Shown piece by piece: positions 45,233-55,132 of a stretch of DNA of 64,000 bases; the first letter of the stretch is position 1, and every line of letters starts with the position of its first letter. Source of the stretch: Halomonas daqiaonensis (GTDB lineage: Bacteria > Pseudomonadota > Gammaproteobacteria > Pseudomonadales > Halomonadaceae). Both the position numbers and the translations under genes were made by a program. The stretch is taken from positions 97,457-161,456 of the forward strand of contig NZ_FOBC01000005.1 in the NCBI RefSeq assembly GCF_900109725.1. The letters are read 5' to 3'. Under the pieces are notes generated by a model. That model saw only the letters and a program-made list of their open reading frames with translations, ran no database searches and was not told the origin of the DNA.

Positions 45233-45260
45233 AAGCCCACGGCCATGCCGTGGGCTTTTT
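45233..45260 (+). terminator. Rho-independent terminator of rmf
   Basis: AAGCCCACGG pairs with CCGTGGGCTT across CCATG and is followed by a T5 run. It lies 54 bp past the rmf stop and 20 bp from the convergent pyrD stop, so it may serve both strands. Confidence 0.9.
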
Positions 45261-45280
45261 AGTAGCCGCCCACCGGACCC

Positions 45281-46303
45281 TCACTTGCCGGCGAAACGGG
45301 CCTGCAATGTCCGGGCACACTCCCCCACCAGCCCCGGCCCGCGATAGATGAAACCCGAATAGAGCTGTACCAGATCGGCACCGGCCGCCACCTTGGCCAC
45401 CGCTGCCTCGCCGCTGTCGATGCCGCCTACGCCGATGATCGGCATATCGGAAAGCCGGCGACGCAGTTCGCGGATCACCGTATTCGACGGCTCGAAGACC
45501 GGCCGCCCGGAGAGCCCCCCTTGCTCGTCGGCATGCTCGAGCCCCGCCACCGCCTCCCGGGAGACCGTGGTGTTAGTGGCGATCACCGCGTCGATGGCAT
45601 TGGCCTCGAGGCTGCGCGCCACCAGCCCGACCTCCTCGGGGTCCATGTCCGGGGCAATCTTCACCGCCAGGGGCACACGGCGACCTGTCTCCCGATCGAG
45701 CCGGTTTCCCTCGTCGCGCAGGGCACCGAGCAGCGAATCCAAGTGCTCCCCGAACTGCAGGTTGCGCAGCCCCGGCGTATTCGGCGAGGAGATGTTCACC
45801 GTGATGTAGTGCGCATGGCCATGAACCTGGCGCAAGCAGGTCAGGTAATCATCCACCGCCTGCTCGACCGGTGTGCTGAGATTCTTGCCGATGTTGATGC
45901 CGATCACGCCGTCATAGTGGCTCGCCCTAACCCGGGCGACAAGGTGATCCACCCCGGCGTTGTTGAAGCCCATGCGATTGATGATGGCACCGGCGTCGGG
46001 CAGGCGGAACAACCGTGGCCGCGGATTACCGTCCTGAGGCCGGGGCGTCACGGTGCCTACCTCGACGAAGCCAAAGCCCAGTGCACCCAGGGCATCGAGA
46101 TGGTCGGCATTCTTGTCGAGCCCGGCGGCCAGGCCCACTCGGTTGGGGAAGTGCAACCCCATGAGCTCTACCGGATCATCGACCCGCCCGCCGAATCGCT
46201 CCGCCAGGCCCAGATGACCGGCCAGGTCGAGCCCCCTCAGGGCAACCCCGTGGGCGGTCTCGGCGTCCAGGCGAAACAGCAGCGAACGGGCGAGCGAATA
46301 CAT
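45281..46303 (-). CDS. pyrD: Dihydroorotate dehydrogenase (quinone), class 2
   Basis: The membrane-associated pyrimidine enzyme that passes electrons to quinone. From the ATG at 46303 (GGAG upstream) there are 340 residues. An N-terminal amphipathic helix (MYSLARSLLFRLDAETAH) is followed by the FMN barrel with NRVGLAAGLDKNADHLDALGALGFGFVEVGTVTP, the NISSPNTPGLR catalytic-loop block and IIGVGGIDSGEAAV near the end. A -10 element (TATACT, 46339-46344) is visible ahead of it without a good -35. Confidence 0.96.
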   Translation of the reverse strand: MYSLARSLLFRLDAETAHGVALRGLDLAGHLGLAERFGGRVDDPVELMGLHFPNRVGLAAGLDKNADHLDALGALGFGFVEVGTVTPRPQDGNPRPRLFRLPDAGAIINRMGFNNAGVDHLVARVRASHYDGVIGINIGKNLSTPVEQAVDDYLTCLRQVHGHAHYITVNISSPNTPGLRNLQFGEHLDSLLGALRDEGNRLDRETGRRVPLAVKIAPDMDPEEVGLVARSLEANAIDAVIATNTTVSREAVAGLEHADEQGGLSGRPVFEPSNTVIRELRRRLSDMPIIGVGGIDSGEAAVAKVAAGADLVQLYSGFIYRGPGLVGECARTLQARFAGK

Positions 46304-46502
46304 GGCGACTCCGGACGAGGATGGCGATGGGGCGCGATAGTATAGCAGTGCCGCGGGTGGGAAACGACGGCGTCGAGCCACCTGGCAACCGCTGATGAGG
46401 AGCCCCATGGCGACAGGCGGGAGCCGTTCTGTGGTCTACTGTAGGCAACGTCGTTAGGATCACGGCCGATTGGGCCGTGCAGCCGAAGCCAGGGAGACCC
46501 AT

Positions 46503-47855
46503 ATGGCCGATACCACCGAAACCCTCGAGGACCGCCTCTCGCGCATCCACCGGGCGCTGAGTGACGAGCAGTTCGATGCCGTCGACGATGTGCTGGGCGA
46601 CCTGGAACCTGCGGAGATCGCCCTGCTGCTTGAGTCTCTGCCACCGGCAGCGCGCATCCAGCTGTGGGAACGGGTACCGGGCGAGGTCGACGGTGAGGTC
46701 CTGTTGCACGTGCACGACGAGGTGCGCAGCACCCTGCTCGATGACATGGACCATGCCGAGATCGTTGCCGCCACGTCCAGTCTCGACACCACGGACCTCG
46801 CCGAGATCTTCGAGGACCTGCCCCAGCAGGTAGCCGAGGACATGCTGCGCTCGATGGACGAACTGCAGCGCAACCGGCTACAGGAGACCCTCTCGTTCGA
46901 GGAGGACAGTGCCGGTCGCCTGATGCGCACCGATACCATCGCCGTGCGCGCCGACGTCAGCCTGGAGACGGTCAGGCGATTCCTGCGCTGGAAGGAGACG
47001 GTACCCGACAACACCCATTCGCTGATGGTGGTCGACCGTAATGGCTTCTTCGTGGGGGTGCTGCCGCTGGCCCGCCTGGTGTCAAACGACCCCGAGATGG
47101 CCGTTGCCGATCTGATGGATGATGAGGTGGACGGCATCCAGGTGACCATGCATTCCCGTGAGGTAGCCACTCTCTTCCAGACTCACGACTTGGTCTCCGC
47201 ACCGGTGGTCGATGAGGCCGGCCTGCTGCTCGGGCGCATCGTCATCGACGACATCGTCGACGTGATCCGCGAGAATTCCGAACAAGCACTGATGAACATG
47301 GCCGGTCTGGACGAGGAAGAGGACCTCTTCGCGCCGGTGATGCCCAGCGCCAAGCGACGCGCCGTGTGGCTGGGCATCAACCTGCTCACCGCCTTCCTGG
47401 CCGCCTGGGTGATCGGCCGCTTCGAGGATGCCCTGGACAAGATCGTGGCCCTCGCGGTGCTGATGCCCATCGTTGCCAGCATGGGCGGCATCGCCGGCAG
47501 CCAGACCCTCACCCTGGCGATCCGCGGCCTTGCCCTGGGCCAGATCAGTCGCACCAACAGCAGCTGGCTGCTGCGCAAGGAGATCGGCATCGCCGCCCTC
47601 AACGGTGTGCTCTGGTCGCTGGTGGTTGCCGTGCTTGCGGTGCTCTGGTTCGGCAGCATCGGCATCGGCATCATCATCGCCACCGCCCTGGTGATCAACA
47701 TGCTGGCCGCCGGCGTCGCCGGTATCATCATCCCGTTGATGCTAAAGCGCTCGGGCATCGATCCCGCGCTCTCGGGATCGGTGATCCTAACCACGGTGAC
47801 CGATGTGGTAGGATTCATGGCCTTCCTGGGACTGGCCACGCTGTTCCTGCTGTGA
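46503..47855 (+). CDS. mgtE: Magnesium transporter MgtE
   Basis: A Mg2+ channel of 450 residues. It has an N-terminal superhelical domain (about 10-135), two CBS domains (about 140-265; MRTDTIAVRADVS, MHSREVATLF) that sense Mg2+, the plug helix, and five C-terminal membrane helices. The pore motif ends in NMLAAGVAGIIIPLMLKRSGIDPALSG...TDVVGF, with the conserved aspartate and proline. The start ATG at 46503 follows AGGGAG. I saw no riboswitch ahead of it. Confidence 0.95.
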   Translation: MADTTETLEDRLSRIHRALSDEQFDAVDDVLGDLEPAEIALLLESLPPAARIQLWERVPGEVDGEVLLHVHDEVRSTLLDDMDHAEIVAATSSLDTTDLAEIFEDLPQQVAEDMLRSMDELQRNRLQETLSFEEDSAGRLMRTDTIAVRADVSLETVRRFLRWKETVPDNTHSLMVVDRNGFFVGVLPLARLVSNDPEMAVADLMDDEVDGIQVTMHSREVATLFQTHDLVSAPVVDEAGLLLGRIVIDDIVDVIRENSEQALMNMAGLDEEEDLFAPVMPSAKRRAVWLGINLLTAFLAAWVIGRFEDALDKIVALAVLMPIVASMGGIAGSQTLTLAIRGLALGQISRTNSSWLLRKEIGIAALNGVLWSLVVAVLAVLWFGSIGIGIIIATALVINMLAAGVAGIIIPLMLKRSGIDPALSGSVILTTVTDVVGFMAFLGLATLFLL

Positions 47856-47891
47856 CCGCTGCCTCACCAGTCGCCTGACACCCGCTCCAGC

Positions 47892-47927
47892 AACACGAAC
47901 CCCCGCCGATGGCGGGGGTTCGTGTTA
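47892..47927. terminator. Bidirectional terminator between mgtE and the NAD-GDH gene
   Basis: AACACGAACCCCCGCC pairs exactly with GGCGGGGGTTCGTGTT across a GAT loop (16-bp arms) in the convergent gap, 37 bp after mgtE and 28 bp from the other stop codon. Confidence 0.85.
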
Positions 47928-47954
47928 CTTGACCATGGGCACCACGCCAACCGA

Positions 47955-50900
47955 TCAGGTTTCGCGGTTGCTCTCGGCCAGATCGACCAGCTCGCGCACA
48001 GCTACCGCAAAGAGCGGGAAGCCGCCATGGCTGCCACTGCCGACTTCCTCGAGCAAGCGGCACCAGCGCCGGTGCATGCCCTCGTGGAGCGAGAGCCACT
48101 GCTCCACCCGCTCCGCGGAGTCACTCGGTCCGTCCTCCATGCCCAGCACGCTGGTGGTCAGCGCCAGCTGCTGGCGATCGATGTCGTCACGGAAGGTCTC
48201 GCGTGCCTGAGCCTGCCAGCTGTCTCGCACCTTGAGCTCGGTGATCTGCTGGATCATCCACGGCAGCTCCAGGCGATCGCCGATTCCGTAGTACACCTCG
48301 GCCACGCGCTGGGGTTCCTCGTTGGTCTGGCGAGCCGTCTGGATGATGCCGAGAGCCGCATAGAGGCTCCCGGCGGCCGCCACGGTGGCGGCCAGCGACT
48401 CCGGCAGACCGGCCTCCGTGAGCTCGTTGCGACGGGCCTCCCAGGCGTCGTGCTCCTCGCCACGCAGGCGCTCGCCGATATTCTCTTGCAGTTCTGCAAG
48501 GCGTGGAGCGAAGAAATCGATGGCATCCCGGGTGCTCATGCCGGTGCGGTTTCGCAGGAACCAGCGGGTAGCACGGCGCAGCATACGCATCAGGTCGAGC
48601 ATCACGCTGTACTGCACCGCACTCGGCACCTGGTTATCCAGCGCCTCGACCTGCTCCCAGAGGCGTGGCAACTGGAAGCTGTCACGCGCCACCACGTAGG
48701 CTCGGGCGATGGTGGCACGGTCGGCGCCGGTGGAATCGATCAGCCGGCGCACGAAGACGATGCCCATATGGTCGACCAGGTCGTTGGCCACCTGGGTGGC
48801 GACGATCTCGCGCTTCAGCCGGTGATCGTACATCTCCTCCTTGTAGCGCTCGACCAGCACCGCGGGGAAGATACGCTCGACGAACTTGACGATGATTGGG
48901 TCGTCGGGCACGTCCGAGGTGATCAGGTCGCCCTTGAGGGTGCTCTTGGCGTAGGAGATCAGCACCGAGAGCTCCGGCAACAGCATCCCCTGTTCGTTGG
49001 CGGCACGCTCCTTGAGCACCTCGTCATCGGGCAGGAACTCCAGTTCGCGGTCGATCTGGCCGACCGCCTCCAGTTCGCTGATGAAGCGCCGGAAGGGGCC
49101 GATGCCCTGACGAGAGAGAAGCTCGGCGAGATCCAGTGCCTGGGTCTGGCGATAGTTGTCCAGCAGCACGAGGTCTGAGACTTCGCCGGTCATGTCGGCA
49201 AGCAGCTTGTTACGCTGCTTTTCGGTCATGTCGCCACGCTTGACCACCTCGTCGATGAGGATCTTGATGTTGACCTCATGGTCTGAGCAGTTGACCCCGC
49301 CGGCGTTGTCGATGAAGTCGGTGGTGACGCGGACGCCCCGTGCGGCCGCTTCCATGCGCCCGCGCTGGGTGAAGCCGAGGTTGCCGCCCTCGCCGATAAC
49401 ACGACACTGCAGTTCGCGGCCATCGATCCGCAGGCTATCGTTGGCCTTGTCACCCACCTGGGCGTCAGTCTCCTCGCTGCTCTTCACGTAGGTGCCGATA
49501 CCGCCGTTCCACAACAGGTCGACCCGTGACTTGAGCATGGCGCGGATCAGTTCGTTGGGAGAGAGCTTGTCCTCCTTGATATCGAACAGCGATTTCATCT
49601 GCTTGGAGATGGGGATGGTCTTGGCCGAGCGCTTGAACACTCCGCCACCCTCCGAGATCAGGCCGGTGTCGTAGTCCTCCCAGCTCGAGCGCGGCAGGTC
49701 GAACAGACGCTGGCGCTCGTCGAAGCTCGCCGCCACGTCCGGGGTCGGGTCGATGAAGATATGCAGGTGGTTGAAGGCCCCCACCAGGCGGATCTTGTCG
49801 GAGAGCAGCATGCCGTTGCCAAAGACGTCACCCGCCATATCACCGATACCGAGCACCGTGAACTCGTCCTGCTGGGTGTTCAGCCCCAGGCCGCGGAAGT
49901 GGCGCTTGACCGACTCCCAGGCCCCCTTGGCGGTGATACCCATCTTCTTGTGGTCGTAGCCATTGGCCCCGCCCGAGGCAAAGGCATCGCCCAGCCAGTG
50001 GCCGTACTCGAGAGAGATCTCGTTGGCGATGTCGGAAAAGGTCGCGGTGCCCTTGTCGGCGGCGACTACCAAATAGGCGTCGTCGTCGTCATGGCGCACC
50101 ACATCCCGGGGTGGCACGATCTCGCCCCCCACACGGTTGTCGGTGACGTCGAGCAGGGCGCGGATGAAGATCTTGTAGCAGGCGATACCCTCCTGCTGAA
50201 TGGCATCGCGGTCACCACCCTCGGGAAGGCGCTTGCACACGAAGCCACCCTTGGCACCCACCGGCACGATCACCGCGTTCTTGACCTGCTGCGCCTTGAC
50301 CAGGCCGAGCACCTCGGTACGGAAGTCCTCGAAACGGTCGGACCAGCGCAACCCGCCTCGCGCAACCTTGCCACCGCGCAGATGCACCCCCTCTACTCGT
50401 GGTGAACAAACGAAGATCTCGTAGGCCGGCCGCGGCCTGGGCATGCCAGTGACACGGGAAGGCTGCAACTTGAAGGAGATGTAATCCTTGTGCCGACCAT
50501 CAGCCCCCGGCTGGTAATAGTTGGTGCGCTGTGTCGCCTGGATCAGCTCCACGTAGCGGCGCAGCAACTGGTCATCATTGAGGCTGGCAACATCGTCGAG
50601 CAGCCGGATGATGCGCGCCGTACAGGCCTCGATCTCGCCTTCCGGCGGGCGTTCGGCGGGATCGAAGCGGAGTTCGAAGAGCGTCACCAGTTCGCGTGCG
50701 ATTTCCGGATGGTTGACCAGGGTGGTGGCCATATAGTCCTGGGAGACGCCGAAGCGAATCTGCTTAAGGTAGCGGGCATAGCCACGCAGCATCGCCACCT
50801 CGCGCCAGTCCAGGTTGGCCCCGATGATCAGCCGATTGAAGGGGTCGTTGTCGGCTTCCCTGTTCCAGATGCGCTGAAAGGCCTCGACGAAGGGCCCACG

Positions 50901-52796
50901 CATCTCCTGCAGGTTGACCTCGGTGCTGGTGTGATGCTCCAGGTCGAAGTCATGGATCCAGTAGCTACCGTCGGTCGCCTGAAGCTCGTAGGGGCGCTCG
51001 CCGATTACCCGAAGCCCCAGGTTTTCCATCATCGGCAGCACGTCGGAGAGCGGGATGGGCTGGTCACGGTGGAACAGCTTGAGATTGACCCCGCTGCCCT
51101 CCTCCTCGACCAGGCGGTAAAGGGACAGCGACAACGGCCAGCCGTCATCCAGCTCGCTGATGTGTTGCAGGTCGTAGACCGCGGTACGTGCAGAGAAATC
51201 GTCGCGATAGCTGGCGGGAAAGGCATCGCGGAAGCGGTCCATCAGCAGGTTGGCCTGCTCCTCGCCGAATCCTTCGATGGCAGCGACCTGAAGGTCGTCA
51301 CGCCAGTTGCGGGCCAGCGTCGCCAGCTTGGCTTCCAGACGTCGCAGGTCGTAGTCCGCCGGCTGATCCCCCTTGAAACGCAGGATGAACTGGATGCGGG
51401 CCAGCACCGATTCCGAGAGGTACGTATTGAAGTCACCGAAGTGAGCATCGAGCTCCTCGCACAGCATGTTCTGGATGCGCAGGCGCAGCTCGGTGGAGAA
51501 GACATCGCGTGGCACGAAGGCCAGGCAGGAGTAGAACTTGCCGGAGCGGTCCTCGCGGATGAACAGCCGCACCCGACGCCGCTCGCGCATGTCGAGGATA
51601 CCCAGGGCCGTCTGAGTAAGTTCATCGGTATCGATCTGGAAGAGGTCGTCGCGGGGATAGACCTCGAGGATATGCAGCAAGTGCTTGCCGTTGTGGCCCT
51701 TGGGATTGAAGCCGGAGTTGTCCATCACCGTCTTGATCTTGCGGCGAAGGATCGGCACGTTGCGCGGCGACTCGTTGTAGACGGTGGCGGTGAATAGGCC
51801 GAGGAAGCGACGCTCACCGATCACCCGCCCCTGGTCGTCATAGCGGTCGATCGAGATGTAATCCGGATAGGTAGGGCGATGGATCCGCGCATGGTGGGCG
51901 CTCTTGGCAAACGACAACAACTCGGGCACCAGCACGTAGTGGTCACCCTCGACCCCCTGGTCGGTACGGATGCGCTCGCTATAGCGCGGCTGGTCGAGAC
52001 GGAACACGCCCAGCACACTCTTGTCGACGCGATCCAGGCGCTGTCGTCCCCCGTCCTCGTGGACGACATATTCGTCATAACCGAGAAAGGTAAAGTTGTC
52101 ATGGAGCAGCCATTCGACGAAGGCGATGGCTTCCTCGTGGTCCTCGGCATCGACCTGCTCCGGGCGTGAAGCCTTGAGCTCGGCAAGCGCTGCACGAGCC
52201 TCTTCACGCATCGGCTCGAAATCGGCCACCGCGATGCGCACGTCGCCCAGCACGTCTTGCAGGCTAGCCTCTATCTCCTCGAGCAGCGCCGAATCCGAGT
52301 GACGGTCGACCTCGATGACGATCAGCGACTCCCGGGCCTCAGGTGCATCGTCCTGATGGGTCGACGTGACCCGCTTGAGCCGGTGCTGACTGTCACGCTC
52401 CGTGGCCAGCACGGCATTGTGGATGGCATGAACCGTCATGCTACGCCGATTGAGCTCGATACGCACCGAGTCGACCAGGAAGGGCATGTCCTCATGTAGT
52501 ACGGCGATGAAGGTGTGCGTGGACTGCCAGCCATGCTGCTCGAAGTCGGGGTTGAATACCCGCACCTTGGGGTCGGCGGGGTCGAATTGCTGCAGGAAGT
52601 GCCATACGGAGAGGGTGGCGCCATAGATGTCGTCGAGCCGGCGGTCGGCCAGATCATCGAGCGGTACCGTGGCATAGAAGTGGTGGGCGAAGGCACCGAC
52701 CTGGGCGGCCTTGTCCTCGTCCAGACGGCTTTTCAGCCGCTCCTCGAGTTGCTTGAGCAGATCCTGACGAGTTTCCTCGTGTGCGACGTGTTGCAT
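47955..52796 (-). CDS. gdhB: NAD-dependent glutamate dehydrogenase, large (180-kDa class)
   Basis: It oxidatively deaminates glutamate to 2-oxoglutarate for catabolism. The 1613-residue protein has long N-terminal ACT-like regulatory regions (about 1-700). The catalytic core starts near 800 with the substrate and lysine motif GGLRWSDRFEDFRTEVLGLV...VPVGAKGGFV, followed by a Rossmann domain (GIGDMAGDVFGNGML). A helical C-terminal region follows. In Pseudomonas this enzyme is allosterically controlled by arginine and similar amino acids; the same here is inferred. GAGGTG precedes the ATG. Confidence 0.96.
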   Translation of the reverse strand: MQHVAHEETRQDLLKQLEERLKSRLDEDKAAQVGAFAHHFYATVPLDDLADRRLDDIYGATLSVWHFLQQFDPADPKVRVFNPDFEQHGWQSTHTFIAVLHEDMPFLVDSVRIELNRRSMTVHAIHNAVLATERDSQHRLKRVTSTHQDDAPEARESLIVIEVDRHSDSALLEEIEASLQDVLGDVRIAVADFEPMREEARAALAELKASRPEQVDAEDHEEAIAFVEWLLHDNFTFLGYDEYVVHEDGGRQRLDRVDKSVLGVFRLDQPRYSERIRTDQGVEGDHYVLVPELLSFAKSAHHARIHRPTYPDYISIDRYDDQGRVIGERRFLGLFTATVYNESPRNVPILRRKIKTVMDNSGFNPKGHNGKHLLHILEVYPRDDLFQIDTDELTQTALGILDMRERRRVRLFIREDRSGKFYSCLAFVPRDVFSTELRLRIQNMLCEELDAHFGDFNTYLSESVLARIQFILRFKGDQPADYDLRRLEAKLATLARNWRDDLQVAAIEGFGEEQANLLMDRFRDAFPASYRDDFSARTAVYDLQHISELDDGWPLSLSLYRLVEEEGSGVNLKLFHRDQPIPLSDVLPMMENLGLRVIGERPYELQATDGSYWIHDFDLEHHTSTEVNLQEMRGPFVEAFQRIWNREADNDPFNRLIIGANLDWREVAMLRGYARYLKQIRFGVSQDYMATTLVNHPEIARELVTLFELRFDPAERPPEGEIEACTARIIRLLDDVASLNDDQLLRRYVELIQATQRTNYYQPGADGRHKDYISFKLQPSRVTGMPRPRPAYEIFVCSPRVEGVHLRGGKVARGGLRWSDRFEDFRTEVLGLVKAQQVKNAVIVPVGAKGGFVCKRLPEGGDRDAIQQEGIACYKIFIRALLDVTDNRVGGEIVPPRDVVRHDDDDAYLVVAADKGTATFSDIANEISLEYGHWLGDAFASGGANGYDHKKMGITAKGAWESVKRHFRGLGLNTQQDEFTVLGIGDMAGDVFGNGMLLSDKIRLVGAFNHLHIFIDPTPDVAASFDERQRLFDLPRSSWEDYDTGLISEGGGVFKRSAKTIPISKQMKSLFDIKEDKLSPNELIRAMLKSRVDLLWNGGIGTYVKSSEETDAQVGDKANDSLRIDGRELQCRVIGEGGNLGFTQRGRMEAAARGVRVTTDFIDNAGGVNCSDHEVNIKILIDEVVKRGDMTEKQRNKLLADMTGEVSDLVLLDNYRQTQALDLAELLSRQGIGPFRRFISELEAVGQIDRELEFLPDDEVLKERAANEQGMLLPELSVLISYAKSTLKGDLITSDVPDDPIIVKFVERIFPAVLVERYKEEMYDHRLKREIVATQVANDLVDHMGIVFVRRLIDSTGADRATIARAYVVARDSFQLPRLWEQVEALDNQVPSAVQYSVMLDLMRMLRRATRWFLRNRTGMSTRDAIDFFAPRLAELQENIGERLRGEEHDAWEARRNELTEAGLPESLAATVAAAGSLYAALGIIQTARQTNEEPQRVAEVYYGIGDRLELPWMIQQITELKVRDSWQAQARETFRDDIDRQQLALTTSVLGMEDGPSDSAERVEQWLSLHEGMHRRWCRLLEEVGSGSHGGFPLFAVAVRELVDLAESNRET

Positions 52797-52986
52797 CCAT
52801 CACCTCGGCTACCAGCGGCCGCCGCATGCGGCCGGGAGAACTTGACGTGGCGGCCTCCTGGCCGCATCGCCTTCCAGCTTACGTCACTTCCCGAGTCCAC
52901 CCTAGCCCGATGCCCCTTTGCTCATGGAGCATGTCGGTTGCGCATCGCTGCTTGACATCGAGTCGGCCACGTCAGCCAGTGACGCG

Positions 52987-54108
52987 TCAGTCACGACGTT
53001 CCAGCAGGACCCCACATTCACAGTGGTGCGTCCAGGGAAACTGATCGAAGAGCGCGAAACGCCGGATGTGGTGGGTGCGGGTCAGCGTCTCGAGGTTGTC
53101 GGCCAGGGTCTCGGGGTTACATGAAATATAGACGATACGCGCGTAGTCGCTGAGTTGGCGACAACTCTCCTCATCGAGTCCCGCCCGAGGCGGGTCGACC
53201 AGCACCGTGGAGAAGGCGTAATCCTCGAGGGCCATCTCGGCTACCCGACGCCCGCCCTTCTCGCCCTTCAGGGCCTGGGAGAACTCCTCGGCGGACATGC
53301 GACCCACCTCGGCGTTGCCGATGCCGTTTGCCTCCAGGTTGACCCGGGCACTGGCTACCGAGGTCCGCGAGATCTCGGTGGCCAGCACTCTCCGGAAATT
53401 GCCGGCCAGCGCCACGGTGAAGTTACCGTTGCCGCAGTAGAGTTCCACCAGATCGCCGTCCTGGCTGCCTCGGGTGACGTCCCGGGCCCAGGCCAGCATC
53501 GAGCGACAGATCTCGGCATTGGGCTGGGTGAAGCTGTTCTCCACCTGCTGGTAGACCAGCGTCTCGCCATCCACCTGGAGGCGCTCCCATACGTGGTCAC
53601 GCGACAGTACCAGGCGTTGCTTGCGGGCGCGGCCAATGACCATGATGCCCAGCGCCTGCTGCAGGGCGCGGGCTTCGGCCTCCCATACCTCGTCGAGCCG
53701 ACGATGGTAGATCAGAGTGACCAGCGCCTCGCCTGAGAGAGTGGTGAGGAACTCCACCTGGAAGAGCCGGCGGCGCAGCAGATCGTTGTCGCGGATGGCA
53801 TCGAGCAGACGCGGCATGAGCTCGTTGATCTGCCGGCTGGCCACCGGGTAGTTGTCCAGGCGGACCACCGTCTTGCGTTGCGGATTCTCGGGATCGACCT
53901 CGGACCCCTGCATTTCGAACATGGCATAGAAGAGATCATCCCCCTCATGCCAGAGGCGGAATTCGCAGCGCTGGCGGTAATGACTCGACGGCGAGGGAAA
54001 TACCTCGAGCGCCGGCGGTACGAAGCGCGCGAAGTCACGAATGATGCGCTCGCGCTTGGCCTCGAGCTGCTGGTCATAGCGGGCGGGATCGACGACGGGA
54101 ATGGCCAC
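52987..54108 (-). CDS. trmA: tRNA (uracil-5-)-methyltransferase TrmA
   Basis: It makes ribothymidine (m5U54) in tRNA and also acts on tmRNA. From a GTG at 54108 (AGGAG five bases upstream) there are 373 residues; the frame is open to 54135 without a better start. Motifs are SHYRQRCEFRLWHEGDD, the SAM motif ELYCGNGNFTVALA, VLVDPPRAGLD, and the catalytic cysteine in YISCNPETLADN. It has no TRAM domain and no iron-sulfur cysteines, which separates TrmA from RlmC/RlmD. Confidence 0.95.
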   Translation of the reverse strand: MAIPVVDPARYDQQLEAKRERIIRDFARFVPPALEVFPSPSSHYRQRCEFRLWHEGDDLFYAMFEMQGSEVDPENPQRKTVVRLDNYPVASRQINELMPRLLDAIRDNDLLRRRLFQVEFLTTLSGEALVTLIYHRRLDEVWEAEARALQQALGIMVIGRARKQRLVLSRDHVWERLQVDGETLVYQQVENSFTQPNAEICRSMLAWARDVTRGSQDGDLVELYCGNGNFTVALAGNFRRVLATEISRTSVASARVNLEANGIGNAEVGRMSAEEFSQALKGEKGGRRVAEMALEDYAFSTVLVDPPRAGLDEESCRQLSDYARIVYISCNPETLADNLETLTRTHHIRRFALFDQFPWTHHCECGVLLERRD

Positions 54109-54188
54109 GGCGGCTCCTGTGATTGAAGATGGCAAGATTGAAAGGAGATAAAGGGGAGAAAGCGGCGATGCCAGGACTCGGGGTCGGC

Positions 54189-54965
54189 TCAGGCCGGATG
54201 CAGCAGCCTCGGGGAGGCAAAACCGAAGGTAGCCAGCCCCCTGCTCAGGCGCTTGTCGGGTGCGGTGACGAAACTCGGTTCGTCGCCCTGACGAGCGTCG
54301 GGAGCCGTCACTACCTGGGCTACTCTGCGGGCAATGGCCTCGCCGGAATCGATCCAGGTCACCCGCCGCGGCGCCGCATCAACCAGCCATGGACTCAGCA
54401 GCGGAAAGTGAGTACAGCCGAGCACCACGGTATCCAGTTCGGGATCGTCCCACAGCGGGGCGAGGGCCTGGCGTAGTATCGCCCGGTCGGGAAGCCCTCC
54501 GGCCACCAGGCGCTCCGCCTCGGCGACCAGGGCATCCGCAGCGAGGCGCGTCACCCAGCAGTCGGCGGCGAAATCGTGGATCAGTTGCAGGGTATAGGGA
54601 CGCGACACGGTGGCACTAGTCGCCAGCAACCCGAGATGGCGCGTAAGGCTCATCTGGGCAGCCGGCTTGATGGCCGGCACGGTACCGACCACGGGGATTG
54701 CCAGACACTCGCGCAACGTATCCAGCACCAGGGTGCTGGCGGTGTTGCAGGCCACCACCAGAGCGCTGCAGCCGCTGGCCGCCACGGCGGCCTGGCAGAC
54801 GGCCCGGATCCGCTGCACCAGCCAGGCATCCTCGCGCTGACCATAGGGCAGCATGGCGTTATCGCAGGCATAGGCCAAGGCGGCCTCGGGAAGGCGCCGG
54901 CGCAACGCCTGGACTACCGACAGCCCGCCGACACCGGAATCGAAGATCAGGATCGGACCCGCCAT
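54189..54965 (-). CDS. murI: Glutamate racemase
   Basis: It supplies D-glutamate for peptidoglycan. The 258-residue protein starts at the ATG at 54965 (GGGAGAAAGG upstream). It has ILIFDSGVGGLSV, the first catalytic cysteine in VVACNTAST near 70 and the second in VLGCTHFPLL near 180. It is upstream of trmA on the same strand, with an 80-bp gap. Confidence 0.95.
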   Translation of the reverse strand: MAGPILIFDSGVGGLSVVQALRRRLPEAALAYACDNAMLPYGQREDAWLVQRIRAVCQAAVAASGCSALVVACNTASTLVLDTLRECLAIPVVGTVPAIKPAAQMSLTRHLGLLATSATVSRPYTLQLIHDFAADCWVTRLAADALVAEAERLVAGGLPDRAILRQALAPLWDDPELDTVVLGCTHFPLLSPWLVDAAPRRVTWIDSGEAIARRVAQVVTAPDARQGDEPSFVTAPDKRLSRGLATFGFASPRLLHPA

Positions 54966-55132
54966 CAGCCTTTCTCCCGACACCGCAGGGACGGGTGACA
55001 TGGGCAGGTGGATAGGGTGGGAAATCGGGACAGATGGCACATGACGAGGAGTTAGCCGCTCAGAAGGCCGGCCATTCTACCCTAGACCCGGGACCGAGCC
55101 GAAGCGCCACCCCGATATCGAAGGTGTTGCGG

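Noticed and set aside
46304-46502. Mg2+ riboswitch ahead of mgtE
   Set aside because: The 199-bp gap shows no M-box-like conserved helices or terminator/antiterminator pair.
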